Source of the DNA: Opitutales bacterium
Lineage (GTDB): Bacteria > Verrucomicrobiota > Verrucomicrobiia > Opitutales > Oceanipulchritudinaceae
Assembly (NCBI GenBank): GCA_020831525.1
Contig: JAFIGH010000010.1
Span: 1 to 64,000 of the forward strand
Length of the DNA stretch: 64,000 nt
Reading direction: 5' to 3'
Position numbers and translations under genes: made by a program. Of this stretch, positions 9,187-21,111 are shown one piece after another. Each line of letters opens with the position of its first letter. The stretch's first letter is position 1. The notes beneath the pieces were generated by a model. The model was given only the letters and a program-made list of their open reading frames with translations. It made no database searches and was not told the DNA's origin.

Positions 9187-9441
9187 CTTTCACTTTTGTG
9201 CCCGCATTCTATCAGGCCTCGCGAGGCATTTGTGAAACTTCGGCGGACGGAACGCCCGTACCGCATTCTGCTTGAATGGTATCGAGACCGGCTTTGGCAG
9301 GACGGCAGGCAGCACGCCTGCCACACTTTCACTTTTGTGCCCGCATTCTATCAGGCCTCGCGAGGCATTTGTGAAACTTCGGCGGACGGAACGCCCGTAC
9401 CGCATTCTGCTTGAATGGTATCGAGACCGGCTTTGGCAGGA
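9164..9441. repeat. Perfect 139-bp tandem duplication
   Basis: Bases 9164-9302 and 9303-9441 read the same base for base. Each copy begins with a REP hairpin (CGGCAGGCAGCACGCCTGCC) and ends with sequence that codes for the C-terminal end of the minus-strand RAYT gene in the right-hand copy. Absence of differences points to a recent event. Confidence 0.9.
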
Positions 9442-10010
9442 TTCTCCCGAATGTAGGTGCGGAAGAAGTTGAGCTGTGCCGCGGAGCGAACGATGTGGTC
9501 GTAGCTCTCATCCTGCCAAACCGAACCGCTGGTTCCGTTGGCCCGGTTGATTTGCTTGGCCGTATAGGATTTCCATGAGTGCAGAATGGAGGAGAGACCG
9601 TGCTCGCCCAGTAGCTTCACCAACACATGGACATGGTTGGGCATGAGGACAAACGCATCGAGGCGGTAGCGTTCGCCGTCGAAATACTTGAGGGCAGAAC
9701 GCACGATATCCGCGGTCTCCGCTTTTCTGAGGAGGCGGCTTCCGTACCCATTGTCCAGCCACTGTTGGCGGCGCCCGGGAAACAGCCGCGAATACTCCGC
9801 GACCGTCGTTTCATCCCATGGCTCCGGGTGGGTGCCCAGCCACTGCTCGCGCTCCGCTTTCCACAGAGCGAGTTTCTCCTGAGGAATCGAGTCGCCCAAC
9901 CGGAAGGTGACAAAATAGGTGGCATCCGACTGTTGCCAGTGGGGCAGGCGCCGCCGCGTGACATCGATTTCCTCCCATGGATTGAATGGAGTAAAGTGAG
10001 GCGCAGACAC
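9351..10010 (-). CDS. REP-associated transposase, second RAYT type
   Basis: A 219-residue Y1_Tnp protein of the small RAYT type: HFTPFNPWEEIDVTRRRLPHW at the N-terminus, the HUH motif LMPNHVHVLVKLL, and the C-terminal helix SYTAKQINR with WQDESYDHIVRSAAQLNFFRTYI. I place the start at a GTG (10010) directly before the conserved opening. The same frame is open to ATGs at 10082 and 10172, but those would translate REP hairpins. The last codons lie in the right copy of the 139-bp duplication. It is not closely related to the RAYT at 7046-8059; REPs flank it on both sides. Confidence 0.82.
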   Translation of the reverse strand: MSAPHFTPFNPWEEIDVTRRRLPHWQQSDATYFVTFRLGDSIPQEKLALWKAEREQWLGTHPEPWDETTVAEYSRLFPGRRQQWLDNGYGSRLLRKAETADIVRSALKYFDGERYRLDAFVLMPNHVHVLVKLLGEHGLSSILHSWKSYTAKQINRANGTSGSVWQDESYDHIVRSAAQLNFFRTYIRENPAKAGLDTIQAECGTGVPSAEVSQMPREA

Positions 10011-10022
10011 TTTTGAGACATT

Positions 10023-10125
10023 GGCAGGCGGGACGCCTGCCCCACGTTTTTTGCCTGCGGCTTCAGAGTGTGGCGCAGGCATCTTGCCTGCGGACCCTGG
10101 GGAATCGGCAGGCGGGACGCCTGCC
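10023..10125. repeat. REP cluster upstream of the RAYT gene
   Basis: Two copies of GGCAGGCGGGACGCCTGCC (10023-10041 and 10107-10125, 8-bp perfect stems) enclose an opposite REP, GCAGGCATCTTGCCTGC (10075-10091). This alternating order is the BIME layout expected beside a RAYT. Confidence 0.8.
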
Positions 10126-10289
10126 CCACATTCGGCGCCCTTGTTCTTTTGTCTGATTCTTGTTGCCTTCACGCTTTCTCAATTCCCTATGATGGAAACC
10201 CGCGCTGCGTTTCCGATGGCGGGCAAGGAAGTCCAAGATCGCTCGCGTAAGCGAAGATTGGGTCGCCGATTTGTCAAGACAGCGGGGCG

Positions 10290-10568
10290 GTGGCGCGGCG
10301 TTTCGATGTGGTGACCGCTTCGGCGGGCAGCTGGGTGTTCAAGCCGCGCGGGCAGTGGCGCACCTTCTGGAACGCCGGCGACACCCCCTGCGAGATCATC
10401 GAGGTGACCTCCCCCGCCGGCTTCGAAAATTTTTTCCGCGAAGTGGCCGCCGCATGGGGTGATCTGCAGAAATTCGCCGAGATCAACAAGCGGTACCACC
10501 TTGAAATGGATTTTGGGAGCGTCCCGAAACTCTGCGAACGCTTCGGGCTCACGTTTCCGAAGTTGTGA
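10290..10568 (+). pseudogene. Cupin-domain protein, C-terminal fragment
   Basis: A 92-residue frame whose N-terminal half matches the second strand set of a small cupin: AGSWVFKPRGQWRTFWNAGDTPCEIIEVTSPAGFENFFRE, followed by a helical tail. The first cupin motif with its metal-binding His/Glu cluster is missing, and the upstream 100 bp hold no matching frame. I read it as the surviving 3' part of a gene cut at its 5' side, close to the RAYT/REP cluster. It converges on uvrA, leaving 20 bp. Confidence 0.55.
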
Positions 10569-10588
10569 GGAGCGGAGCAACGTCCCCG

Positions 10589-13504
<2,916 letters not shown>

Positions 13505-13606
13505 TCAGAATAAGCGAATAAACTTGAAAACTTTGTGGATGCGGGCGAATCACCTTTGCCTTTTGTCCGCAACCAGACCGAACATTCGAAGGCTTTTTTC
13601 CGTTTA

Positions 13607-13900
13607 ATGAAAGACAAACTCCGTCCGACCCTCTACATCAAACCCGGCTGCCCGTGGTGCCGCGAGGCCATGGCGTTCTTTTCGCAGCACGGTGTCGAGG
13701 TCAATGTCCGCGACGTCAACGCGAACGCGCAGAACATGCAGCGCATGATCGAAGTGAGCGGTCAAAGCCTTACGCCGACGTTTGAGTTCGGCGAATTCAT
13801 CGTGGCCGATTTCAGCGTCGACGAACTGATCAGCGAGCTGGAGCAAGTGCCCGAAATCAAACGGGATCTCGGCTTTGGAGACACCGAAGACTGGAACTGA
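13607..13900 (+). CDS. Glutaredoxin-like protein
   Basis: Small 97-residue thioredoxin-fold oxidoreductase with the dithiol active site CPWC (C15, C18) and a cis-proline region QSLTPTFEFGEFIVADF. It probably reduces protein disulfides or glutathione adducts in the cytoplasm. The ATG at 13607 places the first strand (PTLYIKPGCPWC) directly after the start. Its last 26 bp overlap the start of the permease gene, so the two are likely translated together. Confidence 0.87.
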   Translation: MKDKLRPTLYIKPGCPWCREAMAFFSQHGVEVNVRDVNANAQNMQRMIEVSGQSLTPTFEFGEFIVADFSVDELISELEQVPEIKRDLGFGDTEDWN

Positions 13901-15047
13901 GGGCGACGGCGCCGACGGGCGGCCATGGCTCACCGGGATCCAGCGCCAGCTGGTGACCGCCGCGCTGGTCTGCGTCTCGCTCTTTGTCATCGGTGCCCTC
14001 GCCTTCGGCGTCTTTCTCGTCCTCCGCTCCTTCGTCACCACCTTTTCCAACGTCCTCTGGCCGCTGGCCGTGGCGGGAATCCTCGCGCTTCTCCTTCGAC
14101 CGGTCGCCCTCCTCCTGCAAGAGCACCTGCGCTTTTCGCGCGTCGGGGCCATCGCCGCGATCTACGGGCTGATCCTCCTCGCCTGCGCGGCCGTCATCGC
14201 TTTTGTCGTGCCCATCCTCGTCGAACAGAGCCTGAAGTTTGCCCGCGAGGTTCCCGTCCTCCTCGAACGCGCGCAGGAAGGCTTCGACAACCGCTTCCCC
14301 CAGGTCATGGAGTTCCTCGAGGAAAAAGTGGGGGCGGAAAAACTGGAGGAATACCGCGAGACGCTCACCCGCTACGCGCAGGAGAGCTTTGCCCATGCCG
14401 CGCCCGCCGTCGGGCGTTTCGGCACATGGCTCATGGACCTATTCGCGTGGGCCGCCGCCGCCGCCATCGTGCCTGTCTACCTGTTCTTCTTCCTCCTCTC
14501 CGACCGCAACCCTATGCGCGACCTCAAGGAGCAGCTCTCCTTCATCCGCAAGGACATCCGCGAGGACATCGTCTTCCTTATCAACGAATTCGCCTTGAGC
14601 ATGGTCGCCTTCTTCCGGGGGCAAATCCTCATCGGCATGATCATGGGCGTCCTCTTCGCCGCCGGGTTCAGCGCGGTGGGCGTCAACTTCGCCATCGTCC
14701 TCGGTCTCCTCCTCGGCGCGCTCAACATCATCCCCTACCTCGGTACCATCCTCGGTCTCGCCAGCGTCCTGCCTATCGCCTACTTCCAGCCCGACGGCGG
14801 CATCGTCACCGCCGCGCTGGCGCTCGGTGTCTTCGGCGTCGTCCAGCTCATCGAGAGCTACTTCCTCACCCCGAAGATCATGGGCCAATCCACCGGCCTG
14901 CACCCCCTCGTCATCATCATCGCCATCTTCTTCTGGGGCACCGCCCTCGGCGGCATCCTCGGCATGATCCTCGCCATCCCCCTCACCGCATTTTTCGTCG
15001 TCGCATGGCGACTCCTGCGCCAGAAATACCTTGCCCGTCTCGCCTGA
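13875..15047 (+). CDS. AI-2E family transporter (PerM/TqsA-like)
   Basis: Inner-membrane protein of 390 residues with about seven to eight hydrophobic helices, including a pair near residues 25-50 and 65-80 and a C-terminal block (about 250-385) containing the family pattern GALNIIPYLGTILGL and the GLHPLVIIIAIFFWGTALGGILGMILAIPLTAF segment (split here only by wording). The soluble middle (about 115-200) is amphipathic. Members export AI-2 or act in ion and pH balance; the substrate here is not known. Translation appears to start at a TTG (13875) inside the glutaredoxin gene. Stop is 34 bp from the convergent Sel1-repeat gene. Confidence 0.85.
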   Translation: METPKTGTEGDGADGRPWLTGIQRQLVTAALVCVSLFVIGALAFGVFLVLRSFVTTFSNVLWPLAVAGILALLLRPVALLLQEHLRFSRVGAIAAIYGLILLACAAVIAFVVPILVEQSLKFAREVPVLLERAQEGFDNRFPQVMEFLEEKVGAEKLEEYRETLTRYAQESFAHAAPAVGRFGTWLMDLFAWAAAAAIVPVYLFFFLLSDRNPMRDLKEQLSFIRKDIREDIVFLINEFALSMVAFFRGQILIGMIMGVLFAAGFSAVGVNFAIVLGLLLGALNIIPYLGTILGLASVLPIAYFQPDGGIVTAALALGVFGVVQLIESYFLTPKIMGQSTGLHPLVIIIAIFFWGTALGGILGMILAIPLTAFFVVAWRLLRQKYLARLA

Positions 15048-15081
15048 GCAGCGGTTCCGCCCACCCGCCCGCGCCATTCCG

Positions 15082-18000
15082 TCACCACACCGGCACCTCG
15101 AGGGTCGTCTCCGCCCCCACCGGCTCGCCCCCGCGCACCGCGGGCAGGAACCGCGCCCGCGTTAGGTTGCGCAGCAACTCCGGCACACTCGCGCCCGGCA
15201 GCCTGTCCGGCGGGGACAGGTCCTGCACAATACCGTCCGGGCTAACCCGCACCCGCACGGGAAATGTCGTGCCCGCGGGCGCGGCGGCAAAGGTCACGGG
15301 CCGTAGTTCCGTCGCGAGGGCAGGCGGCGCGTATTTATCTGCGTCCGCCGCGCGGCGCAGGAATTCATCGCGCTCGCGCGCAAACGCATCCAGTTCTGTC
15401 CGCCCGAGGTGCGACAGCTGCACGCGGCGCGACGTGACCACCTCGCGACCGTCGCTGAAGATCATGAGCGCGACCGGACGGTTGCGCCACCCGCGCTGCT
15501 CGAACTCGACCTGCACAACACGCTCGCGCCCCGCCCGTAGCGTCCCGATGGACTGCCACCATGCGCGATAGCCGCCATCGCTGTCACCAATGACCAATGC
15601 CGCGAAACAATTGCGCAGATCCGCTTCCGCCGTGAGCGTCGCCACGATCCGGGGCGAGAGTGTGCTCACGGCAAGGGCGCCGCCAATGCGCACCACCGGA
15701 CCCGTGTAGAATAATTCGTCTATCTCCACACGGGCCGGAGAAAAAGCGTCGTCGGGCAGCAAATACACGGCGGCGGCGCCGTCGAGACGCACACGCCGGT
15801 TGTTGACAACGGCATAGGGCCGGTTGCGGCGCACCGAAGACACAGCCACCGGTCCGCCGTCCTCGACCATCACCAACCGAATGGGAAAAATTTCACCTGC
15901 CCCGTAGCCGTGACCGGCGAAAACCGCCACCGCCTCGGTCTCCGACGCCACCACGCCGGAATCCGCCATGCGGGCCATGTCCGCCAAGGCATTGCGCGCG
16001 GCATCGTGACCCTGCCGCGCCGCCGCCTCGAGATAGCCGCGTGCCCGCTCCGCGTCGCGCACGACAATCCTGCCCTCAACATAGCGCATGCCCGCGGCAA
16101 ACTGCGCATCGGCGTTCCCGGCTTCCGCCGCCGCTTCCAGCCAGCGCAGCGACCGCAGGGCGTCCGGCTCCACGTTCTCACCCGCATGATAGAGTTCCGC
16201 GAGGCGCAGAAAGGCCGGCTCGTAGCCAAGATAGGCCGCTTCCTCGATCCACTCCAGTGCGGTCTCCGTCATCCCCGCCGCCGATTCCTCGCCCAACATC
16301 CACGATCCCAGCCAATAGGCCGCCCGGTCCGAGCCGAGTGTATTGGCTTGGTAGTACAAGTCGGCGAACGACAAAGCCACGGTCTCTTCCGGATCGGCGC
16401 CGGCGTCGCCGCCAAGGTCAATGAAAAGCCCCTCCGCGGTCGCATTGCCTCCCTCCGCGGCGGTCCGCATGTGGTGCACCCCTGCTTCGAGAGTCGGTTC
16501 GTCCAGCTGCATTGCTTCCATCGCCTCATTGAGGATGGACGATCCGAGGAGGTAATGCGCTTCCGCGTTGCCCCGCTGCGCGGCGGGCTCGAGGAGAACG
16601 CGGGCGGCGGCATGGTCGACCGGAGGCTGATCGCGACCGGAGAGGATCGCACTGATCTCCCGGACGCGCTCGTTATCGCCTTCCCGGTGCGCCTCGATGC
16701 GGTTTTTTTCCAGCGCGCGGCGCTCGACGCCCGACCGGACGTATCCAAGCAACACAGCCGCCGCACGCACTGCGGATTCATCGTGCCCCAGTGCGGCCGC
16801 CTGCTTCCAATAGTCCATAGCCCGCTCACGTAGATCCGCAAACGTCTCGCCGTCCCGCGGCAGCCGCCGCCAATGCAGATCTCCCATGTGATAGAGCGGC
16901 CATACATGGTCCTCCGCCGCGAGCCGGACCAGCGCGCGACGTGTCGTCGTATTCTGCAGCGAAATACCCCGTCCCTCGACGAACAGCTCCTCCAGCAGTG
17001 CCTCTGCCTCGGCGCTGTCTTCGGCGCGTTGAAGCATCACCACCGCCGAACGGTCCGCGTCCGCACTGCCTTTGGCAAGAAGGCGGTGCGCCGCGTCGAG
17101 CAGCGCACCGTGGTGGCCGGCCAGTTCCGCCAGCGACCGCATTGCCTCCGCCGTTTCCGGATCGTACTGCGGGCCTCCGGCGTCGGCATGGACCTTGTAG
17201 ACAGTCCAAGCCGCCTCAACATGTCCCCCGTACGCCGCCCGCAACAACCAGAACGCCGCGTCCTCCGCATCCTTGGCAAGCCCGTCCCCTGTCTTCAACG
17301 CCAACGCCAGCCTGTAGGCCGCTTCCGCGTCGCCGTCCGCCGCCGAGGTATACACATCTTCCCAGCCCGGATAGGCCGCGTGCGGAAGCGTTGGCTCCGC
17401 AAACCACGCGCGGACTGCCGATTCGAGATCGGCTCCGTCCTCTGTCCATGACCGGCGCACCGCCTCGATACCGCGCGCAACGATCTTCCCATCGTGGTCC
17501 CGGACCGCCGAAAGCTCACCACCCGTCCGTCGTCGTGCCGGTTTTTCTGCTGGAAACGCTTGCCCGCCGTAGACCTGCCAACCCGCCAGAATCGACGCCG
17601 CATGCTCGGCTTGAACCTCCGTCCGGGGGTATAGGCGCAACAGTCGCTCAAGCGCCGCAAAGTCCCCCGCCAGCGCGCCCACCGCAAAATGGATCAATGC
17701 CTCCTCCTGCCGGCCCTCCCGCCAGAGATAATCGCCCATGGGACCGGCGGCCTGCGGGATCCCGTTGTCATAGGCAAACCGCAGACGCTCCCGCGCGTAG
17801 GCGCGTTGGTGCGCCGACCGCGCCCGGCGGTGGAAAATCCGCCCGATCGCATACGACGCCTCCACATGGCCCGCCGACGCCGCCAAGTTCATCCAGCGCT
17901 CGGCCTCGGCCGTATTCGACCCCAGCGCTCCGGCTTCGCCGTATGCACCGGCCAGCCAGTACATCGCCTCGACCTCGCCGTCCGCCGCCGCCCGCCGGAT

Positions 18001-18492
18001 CCTCCGCACCCCCTTACGGAATCGACCGTCTTCGGTCCCCGCCGCCACCTTGCGCGCACCAAGCGCCCATGCCGCCGCCGCATGCCCTTCGTTCGCCGCG
18101 ATCCGCAGCCAATGCTCCGCTCCGGCCGCATCACCGGCATCCTCCAGAGCGCCGGCCCGCCGGTAGGCCGCCTCCGGTTCTCCCGACCGGGCCAAGACCG
18201 CCGTCCAATGCTTCGCCTCGGCGCTGTCCGCCTCTGCAAGCCGCACCACACCCCGCATTCCATCAAGGAGTCCGTCCCGCGCCGCCGCCTCGTACCATCC
18301 AAGGGCCGCGCCCGGGTCCCGCACCTCATGCCGCCGCGCCAGTTCCAACTGCGCCTCCGCCTGACCGCGCTCCGCCCGCCAGCGCAGCGCCGACTCGCTG
18401 CCTGACGTCTCCAGCCACCAGTAAGCGCCCGCGCCGACCGCGGCCAGCAGCGCAACCGCGGTCAGAGCCGCCCACAGGAAAACGCGTTTCAC
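15082..18492 (-). CDS. Sel1-repeat protein with TonB-like C-terminal domain
   Basis: An 1136-residue envelope protein. Residues 5-27 form one membrane or signal helix; residues about 35-830 are Sel1/TPR-like alpha-helical repeats with the recurring pattern A-x-x-G-x-x-x-A-x-x-x-L-G (for example AAANEGHAAAAWALG- and AAEAGNADAQFAAGM-type units). A beta-rich region (about 840-1040) follows, and the last 75 residues resemble a TonB C-terminal domain (PDGIVQDL..., RARFLPAVRGGEPVGAETTLEVPVW). The GTG start overlaps the S9 peptidase stop by 4 bp (GTGA), so translation is coupled. I infer a periplasm-facing scaffold that partners the peptidase; no homologue with known function comes to mind. Confidence 0.8.
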   Translation of the reverse strand: MKRVFLWAALTAVALLAAVGAGAYWWLETSGSESALRWRAERGQAEAQLELARRHEVRDPGAALGWYEAAARDGLLDGMRGVVRLAEADSAEAKHWTAVLARSGEPEAAYRRAGALEDAGDAAGAEHWLRIAANEGHAAAAWALGARKVAAGTEDGRFRKGVRRIRRAAADGEVEAMYWLAGAYGEAGALGSNTAEAERWMNLAASAGHVEASYAIGRIFHRRARSAHQRAYARERLRFAYDNGIPQAAGPMGDYLWREGRQEEALIHFAVGALAGDFAALERLLRLYPRTEVQAEHAASILAGWQVYGGQAFPAEKPARRRTGGELSAVRDHDGKIVARGIEAVRRSWTEDGADLESAVRAWFAEPTLPHAAYPGWEDVYTSAADGDAEAAYRLALALKTGDGLAKDAEDAAFWLLRAAYGGHVEAAWTVYKVHADAGGPQYDPETAEAMRSLAELAGHHGALLDAAHRLLAKGSADADRSAVVMLQRAEDSAEAEALLEELFVEGRGISLQNTTTRRALVRLAAEDHVWPLYHMGDLHWRRLPRDGETFADLRERAMDYWKQAAALGHDESAVRAAAVLLGYVRSGVERRALEKNRIEAHREGDNERVREISAILSGRDQPPVDHAAARVLLEPAAQRGNAEAHYLLGSSILNEAMEAMQLDEPTLEAGVHHMRTAAEGGNATAEGLFIDLGGDAGADPEETVALSFADLYYQANTLGSDRAAYWLGSWMLGEESAAGMTETALEWIEEAAYLGYEPAFLRLAELYHAGENVEPDALRSLRWLEAAAEAGNADAQFAAGMRYVEGRIVVRDAERARGYLEAAARQGHDAARNALADMARMADSGVVASETEAVAVFAGHGYGAGEIFPIRLVMVEDGGPVAVSSVRRNRPYAVVNNRRVRLDGAAAVYLLPDDAFSPARVEIDELFYTGPVVRIGGALAVSTLSPRIVATLTAEADLRNCFAALVIGDSDGGYRAWWQSIGTLRAGRERVVQVEFEQRGWRNRPVALMIFSDGREVVTSRRVQLSHLGRTELDAFARERDEFLRRAADADKYAPPALATELRPVTFAAAPAGTTFPVRVRVSPDGIVQDLSPPDRLPGASVPELLRNLTRARFLPAVRGGEPVGAETTLEVPVW

Positions 18493-20519
18493 CGGTCCGC
18501 CTCCTTCACATGTTCATTCAAAAAGCGCAGTATCCGCTCATAGAGGAGGATGCGGTCGCGCATCGGCCCGGTGCCGTGGCCCGTATCTTCCAGCAGCAGG
18601 AACTCATGCACGATCCCCGCCGCCGCCAGCGCCTCGACCAGTTGCTCACTCTGTTCCGGCGGCACGACTACATCCTCCACGCCGTGCGCGACAAACACCG
18701 GTGCCCGCACCCGGTCCACCGACCCCAGCGGCGACATCTCCCGCAACTCGCGGCGGTTCCAGATACCCCCCGTCATCTCCCGCCAGAACTCGTACCCCAT
18801 ACGGGGAGCGGCCCGGCGCGTGTGGCGTAGCTGCCCGGGAATGTCATACACCCCCGCGACAGCCACCCCCGCCCGAAAGCGGTCCGGGGCCACCGCCATT
18901 GCGCGGAGTGTGGCGAGCCCGCCGTAGCTGGCGCCCATCGCAGCCACGCGGTCCGGGTCCGCGTAGCCCTGTCCCACTGCCCAGTCCAATCCGTCGAGGA
19001 TGTCGCGCACCGCCGGATCGCCGAGGTCGCCCCGCAGCGCATCGAGGTGCGCGAACCCGTAACCCGTCGATCCCCGGAAGTTCACCTGCAAAACCGTGAA
19101 CCCGTGGTACGCCAGAAACTGCACTTCCGGATGGTACCCATAAGTATCCCGGATCCACGGGCCGCCGTGAATCAACACCACCGTGCGGTTGGGCACGCCC
19201 TTTGGACGGTCCTTCGGAACCGTCAGGTAGCCGTGCAGCGCATGCCCGTCGCGCCCCGGAAACTCGATCGGCCGCATCGCCGACATATCCTCCGCGCGGA
19301 AGCGGCGGTCCGCCTCCGCCAGAGCCGTCAGCTCGCCGCTCCCGCGGTCATACAGATGCGCCAGCCCCTTGTGCCGGCTCGACGCCGAGTAGACGACGAA
19401 CCGGTTCTCCGCCGCATCCATCCCGGTGATAAAGTTGATCGTTTCCGGCAGCCGCCTGTCCACCGCCGCCTGCAACGCTTCGAACGCCGGGTCGAACCAC
19501 AGCGCGTGCGGTTGTTCCGCATCGTAGTAGATGCCTGCAAGATCTCCCGTGCGCGCGCTGAATACCGGGGCGAGATGGTCCCCGCCGTAAGTGAACAGGT
19601 CGTACACCGGGTCCTCCGCAAGGAGCGTGCGCTCGCCGGTCGACAACCGGTAGGAAAACAACGCCGCGCGGTCCCGCCCCGCGTTCGAGGCTAGATAAAA
19701 AACGTCCGCATCGCGCGCGAATCCCAGAAAATGGTGCCGCCGCCCCGCCAGCGTCCGGCCCGAATACGCAAACCGCCCGTCGTCGTCCGGCATCACCCGG
19801 TCAAGCGAACGCCAGCGCGCGCCCGGCGCCTCCCGGTAGAGCAGACGCTCCTGCCCGCGCTGGTACTGCATACCGATCCGCACGGTGCCCGACCTGTCCG
19901 CAATCCATGAATATACGTCCCTCTGCCCGTCCTGCACAACCTCCGCCTCACCGGTGTGGATCTCCACGCGGGAAACCCGCGGTAGCCCGTCCCGCCCCCG
20001 CGCATGCACCAGAATGTAGTCGGGGTCCTGCGGCAGGCGCGACAAAATCCTCGGGTAGGCAAAGTCCCCGAACAAGAGAAACCCCCACCCCAGCAGCACG
20101 CGCCCAGCGTCATACAGCTCCGTGCGCTTCGACAAGTCGATATTGATGGCCGTCAGCGTTCCGAAATTCTCCTGATACGCCACCCGTTCATTCGTCAGCC
20201 AACGCAGCTCCGTGATCATCCCCGTGTCCGCCCCGGAGGAATGCAGCACACGCTCCCGCTCGCTCTCGATCCCGCGCACAACCACCGTCGCGCGCCGCCG
20301 CCGCGTCGTCACATACGCCACATGCTCCCCGTCCGGCGACAACTGCGGCGAAGACAACGCCACGGGACGGAAGAAGTCCTCCACGTGATACCCCAGCACC
20401 CGGCCCCCGGCCGCGGCCGCCCCGCACCACAACCACACCAGCCCCAGACACAACACCGCCGTCAGGACCCTTCCGGACCGGACCGAACCGCTGACTGGCT
20501 TTACCTTCACCGTGCCCAC
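18489..20519 (-). CDS. Secreted S9 family (prolyl oligopeptidase-type) peptidase
   Basis: Serine peptidase of family S9, closest in look to S9C acylaminoacyl-peptidase-like enzymes. An N-terminal signal-like helix (about 19-38, VLTAVLCLGLVWLWCGAAAA) is followed by a beta-propeller (about 50-410) and an alpha/beta-hydrolase domain. The catalytic triad is S531 (GASYGG), D616 (HGVED) and H648 (DTGHG); the oxyanion HGGP is present. Length 676 is normal. Start is a GTG at 20519. It is first in a two-gene unit, with the Sel1-repeat protein starting inside its stop codon. Confidence 0.9.
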   Translation of the reverse strand: MGTVKVKPVSGSVRSGRVLTAVLCLGLVWLWCGAAAAGGRVLGYHVEDFFRPVALSSPQLSPDGEHVAYVTTRRRRATVVVRGIESERERVLHSSGADTGMITELRWLTNERVAYQENFGTLTAINIDLSKRTELYDAGRVLLGWGFLLFGDFAYPRILSRLPQDPDYILVHARGRDGLPRVSRVEIHTGEAEVVQDGQRDVYSWIADRSGTVRIGMQYQRGQERLLYREAPGARWRSLDRVMPDDDGRFAYSGRTLAGRRHHFLGFARDADVFYLASNAGRDRAALFSYRLSTGERTLLAEDPVYDLFTYGGDHLAPVFSARTGDLAGIYYDAEQPHALWFDPAFEALQAAVDRRLPETINFITGMDAAENRFVVYSASSRHKGLAHLYDRGSGELTALAEADRRFRAEDMSAMRPIEFPGRDGHALHGYLTVPKDRPKGVPNRTVVLIHGGPWIRDTYGYHPEVQFLAYHGFTVLQVNFRGSTGYGFAHLDALRGDLGDPAVRDILDGLDWAVGQGYADPDRVAAMGASYGGLATLRAMAVAPDRFRAGVAVAGVYDIPGQLRHTRRAAPRMGYEFWREMTGGIWNRRELREMSPLGSVDRVRAPVFVAHGVEDVVVPPEQSEQLVEALAAAGIVHEFLLLEDTGHGTGPMRDRILLYERILRFLNEHVKEADR

Positions 20520-20633
20520 AATTCCGGAACCCTACGCATCGCCGCCCCCGGCAATCAAGCGCGAACCTCCGGAAACGCCATATCCAAAGGAAGAACTCTC
20601 TGTTAATTCTTTCATCACATCCTTCAGTCATAT

Positions 20634-20818
20634 CGGGACGCGACTTGCCGCGATAAATAAAGAACCGTTTCACGGCTCGCCCAGTTCGGTTTCCAATGCA
20701 GGCGATCAAGGTGAAATACTGGCAGCCCGAGAATCTCACCCATCTGCCGGGCGAGGGTAGACTTTCCCGATCCTCCGGGCCCGATGAGGATGATTCGTTT
20801 CGCTCTTCCTGCGAACAG
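20634..20818 (-). pseudogene. Truncated P-loop kinase/topology-modulation-type ATPase
   Basis: About 60 codons read KRIILIGPGGSGKSTLARQMG then EILGLPVFHLDRLHWKPNWASRE, the N-terminus of small adenylate-kinase-like 'DNA topology modulation' (FlaR-type) ATPases. The frame stops at 20634 after Walker A and the first lid region, whereas family members run to about 170-180 residues. No matching continuation is found further along the minus strand. No ATG opens the frame; a stop lies just upstream. The flanks are AT-richer than the chromosome average, as expected for an acquired remnant. Confidence 0.6.
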
Positions 20819-21111
20819 ATTTAATTAGCATATTCCTAGCGGTTTTAAGATAAGACGACAGTTTTTTTCGTGCCTTGAAATCTGAGGGATCGGGTATGGT
20901 TTTGTCAATGAATCATATACGGGCAACCGGGAGTTGGGCGACGCTGCGGTCTCGCCGCCGAGCGTCCATGCTTCGCTGAAGCTTCAGCCTACGCTGTGCA
21001 TCCGTGCCTCGCTTTGGTCTACGCGCGTTATCGCACATGCGCCGGAGACGCCGCCATTGGCGGCAGGCCCGGTTCTTCTTACCCTTGACACCGTGAACCG
21101 GACGCTCCTGA
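20819..21111. other. Non-coding region upstream of a sulfatase
   Basis: About 290 bp without a gene. The left third is AT-rich; the right part includes GC-rich text with several CGCT/AGCG inverted stretches (about 20930-21060) resembling a decayed repeat. It should contain the promoter for the sulfatase at 21112, but I cannot pick one with confidence. Confidence 0.4.

Noticed and set aside
7461-9332. Minus-strand frame of about 620 codons opposite the first RAYT and the ParB-like gene
   Set aside because: Low-complexity glycine/alanine shadow; its first residues translate REP and duplicated sequence.
16941-18830. Long plus-strand frame (about 629 codons) opposite the Sel1-repeat gene
   Set aside because: Proline-rich shadow frame; the minus strand carries the regular Sel1 pattern.
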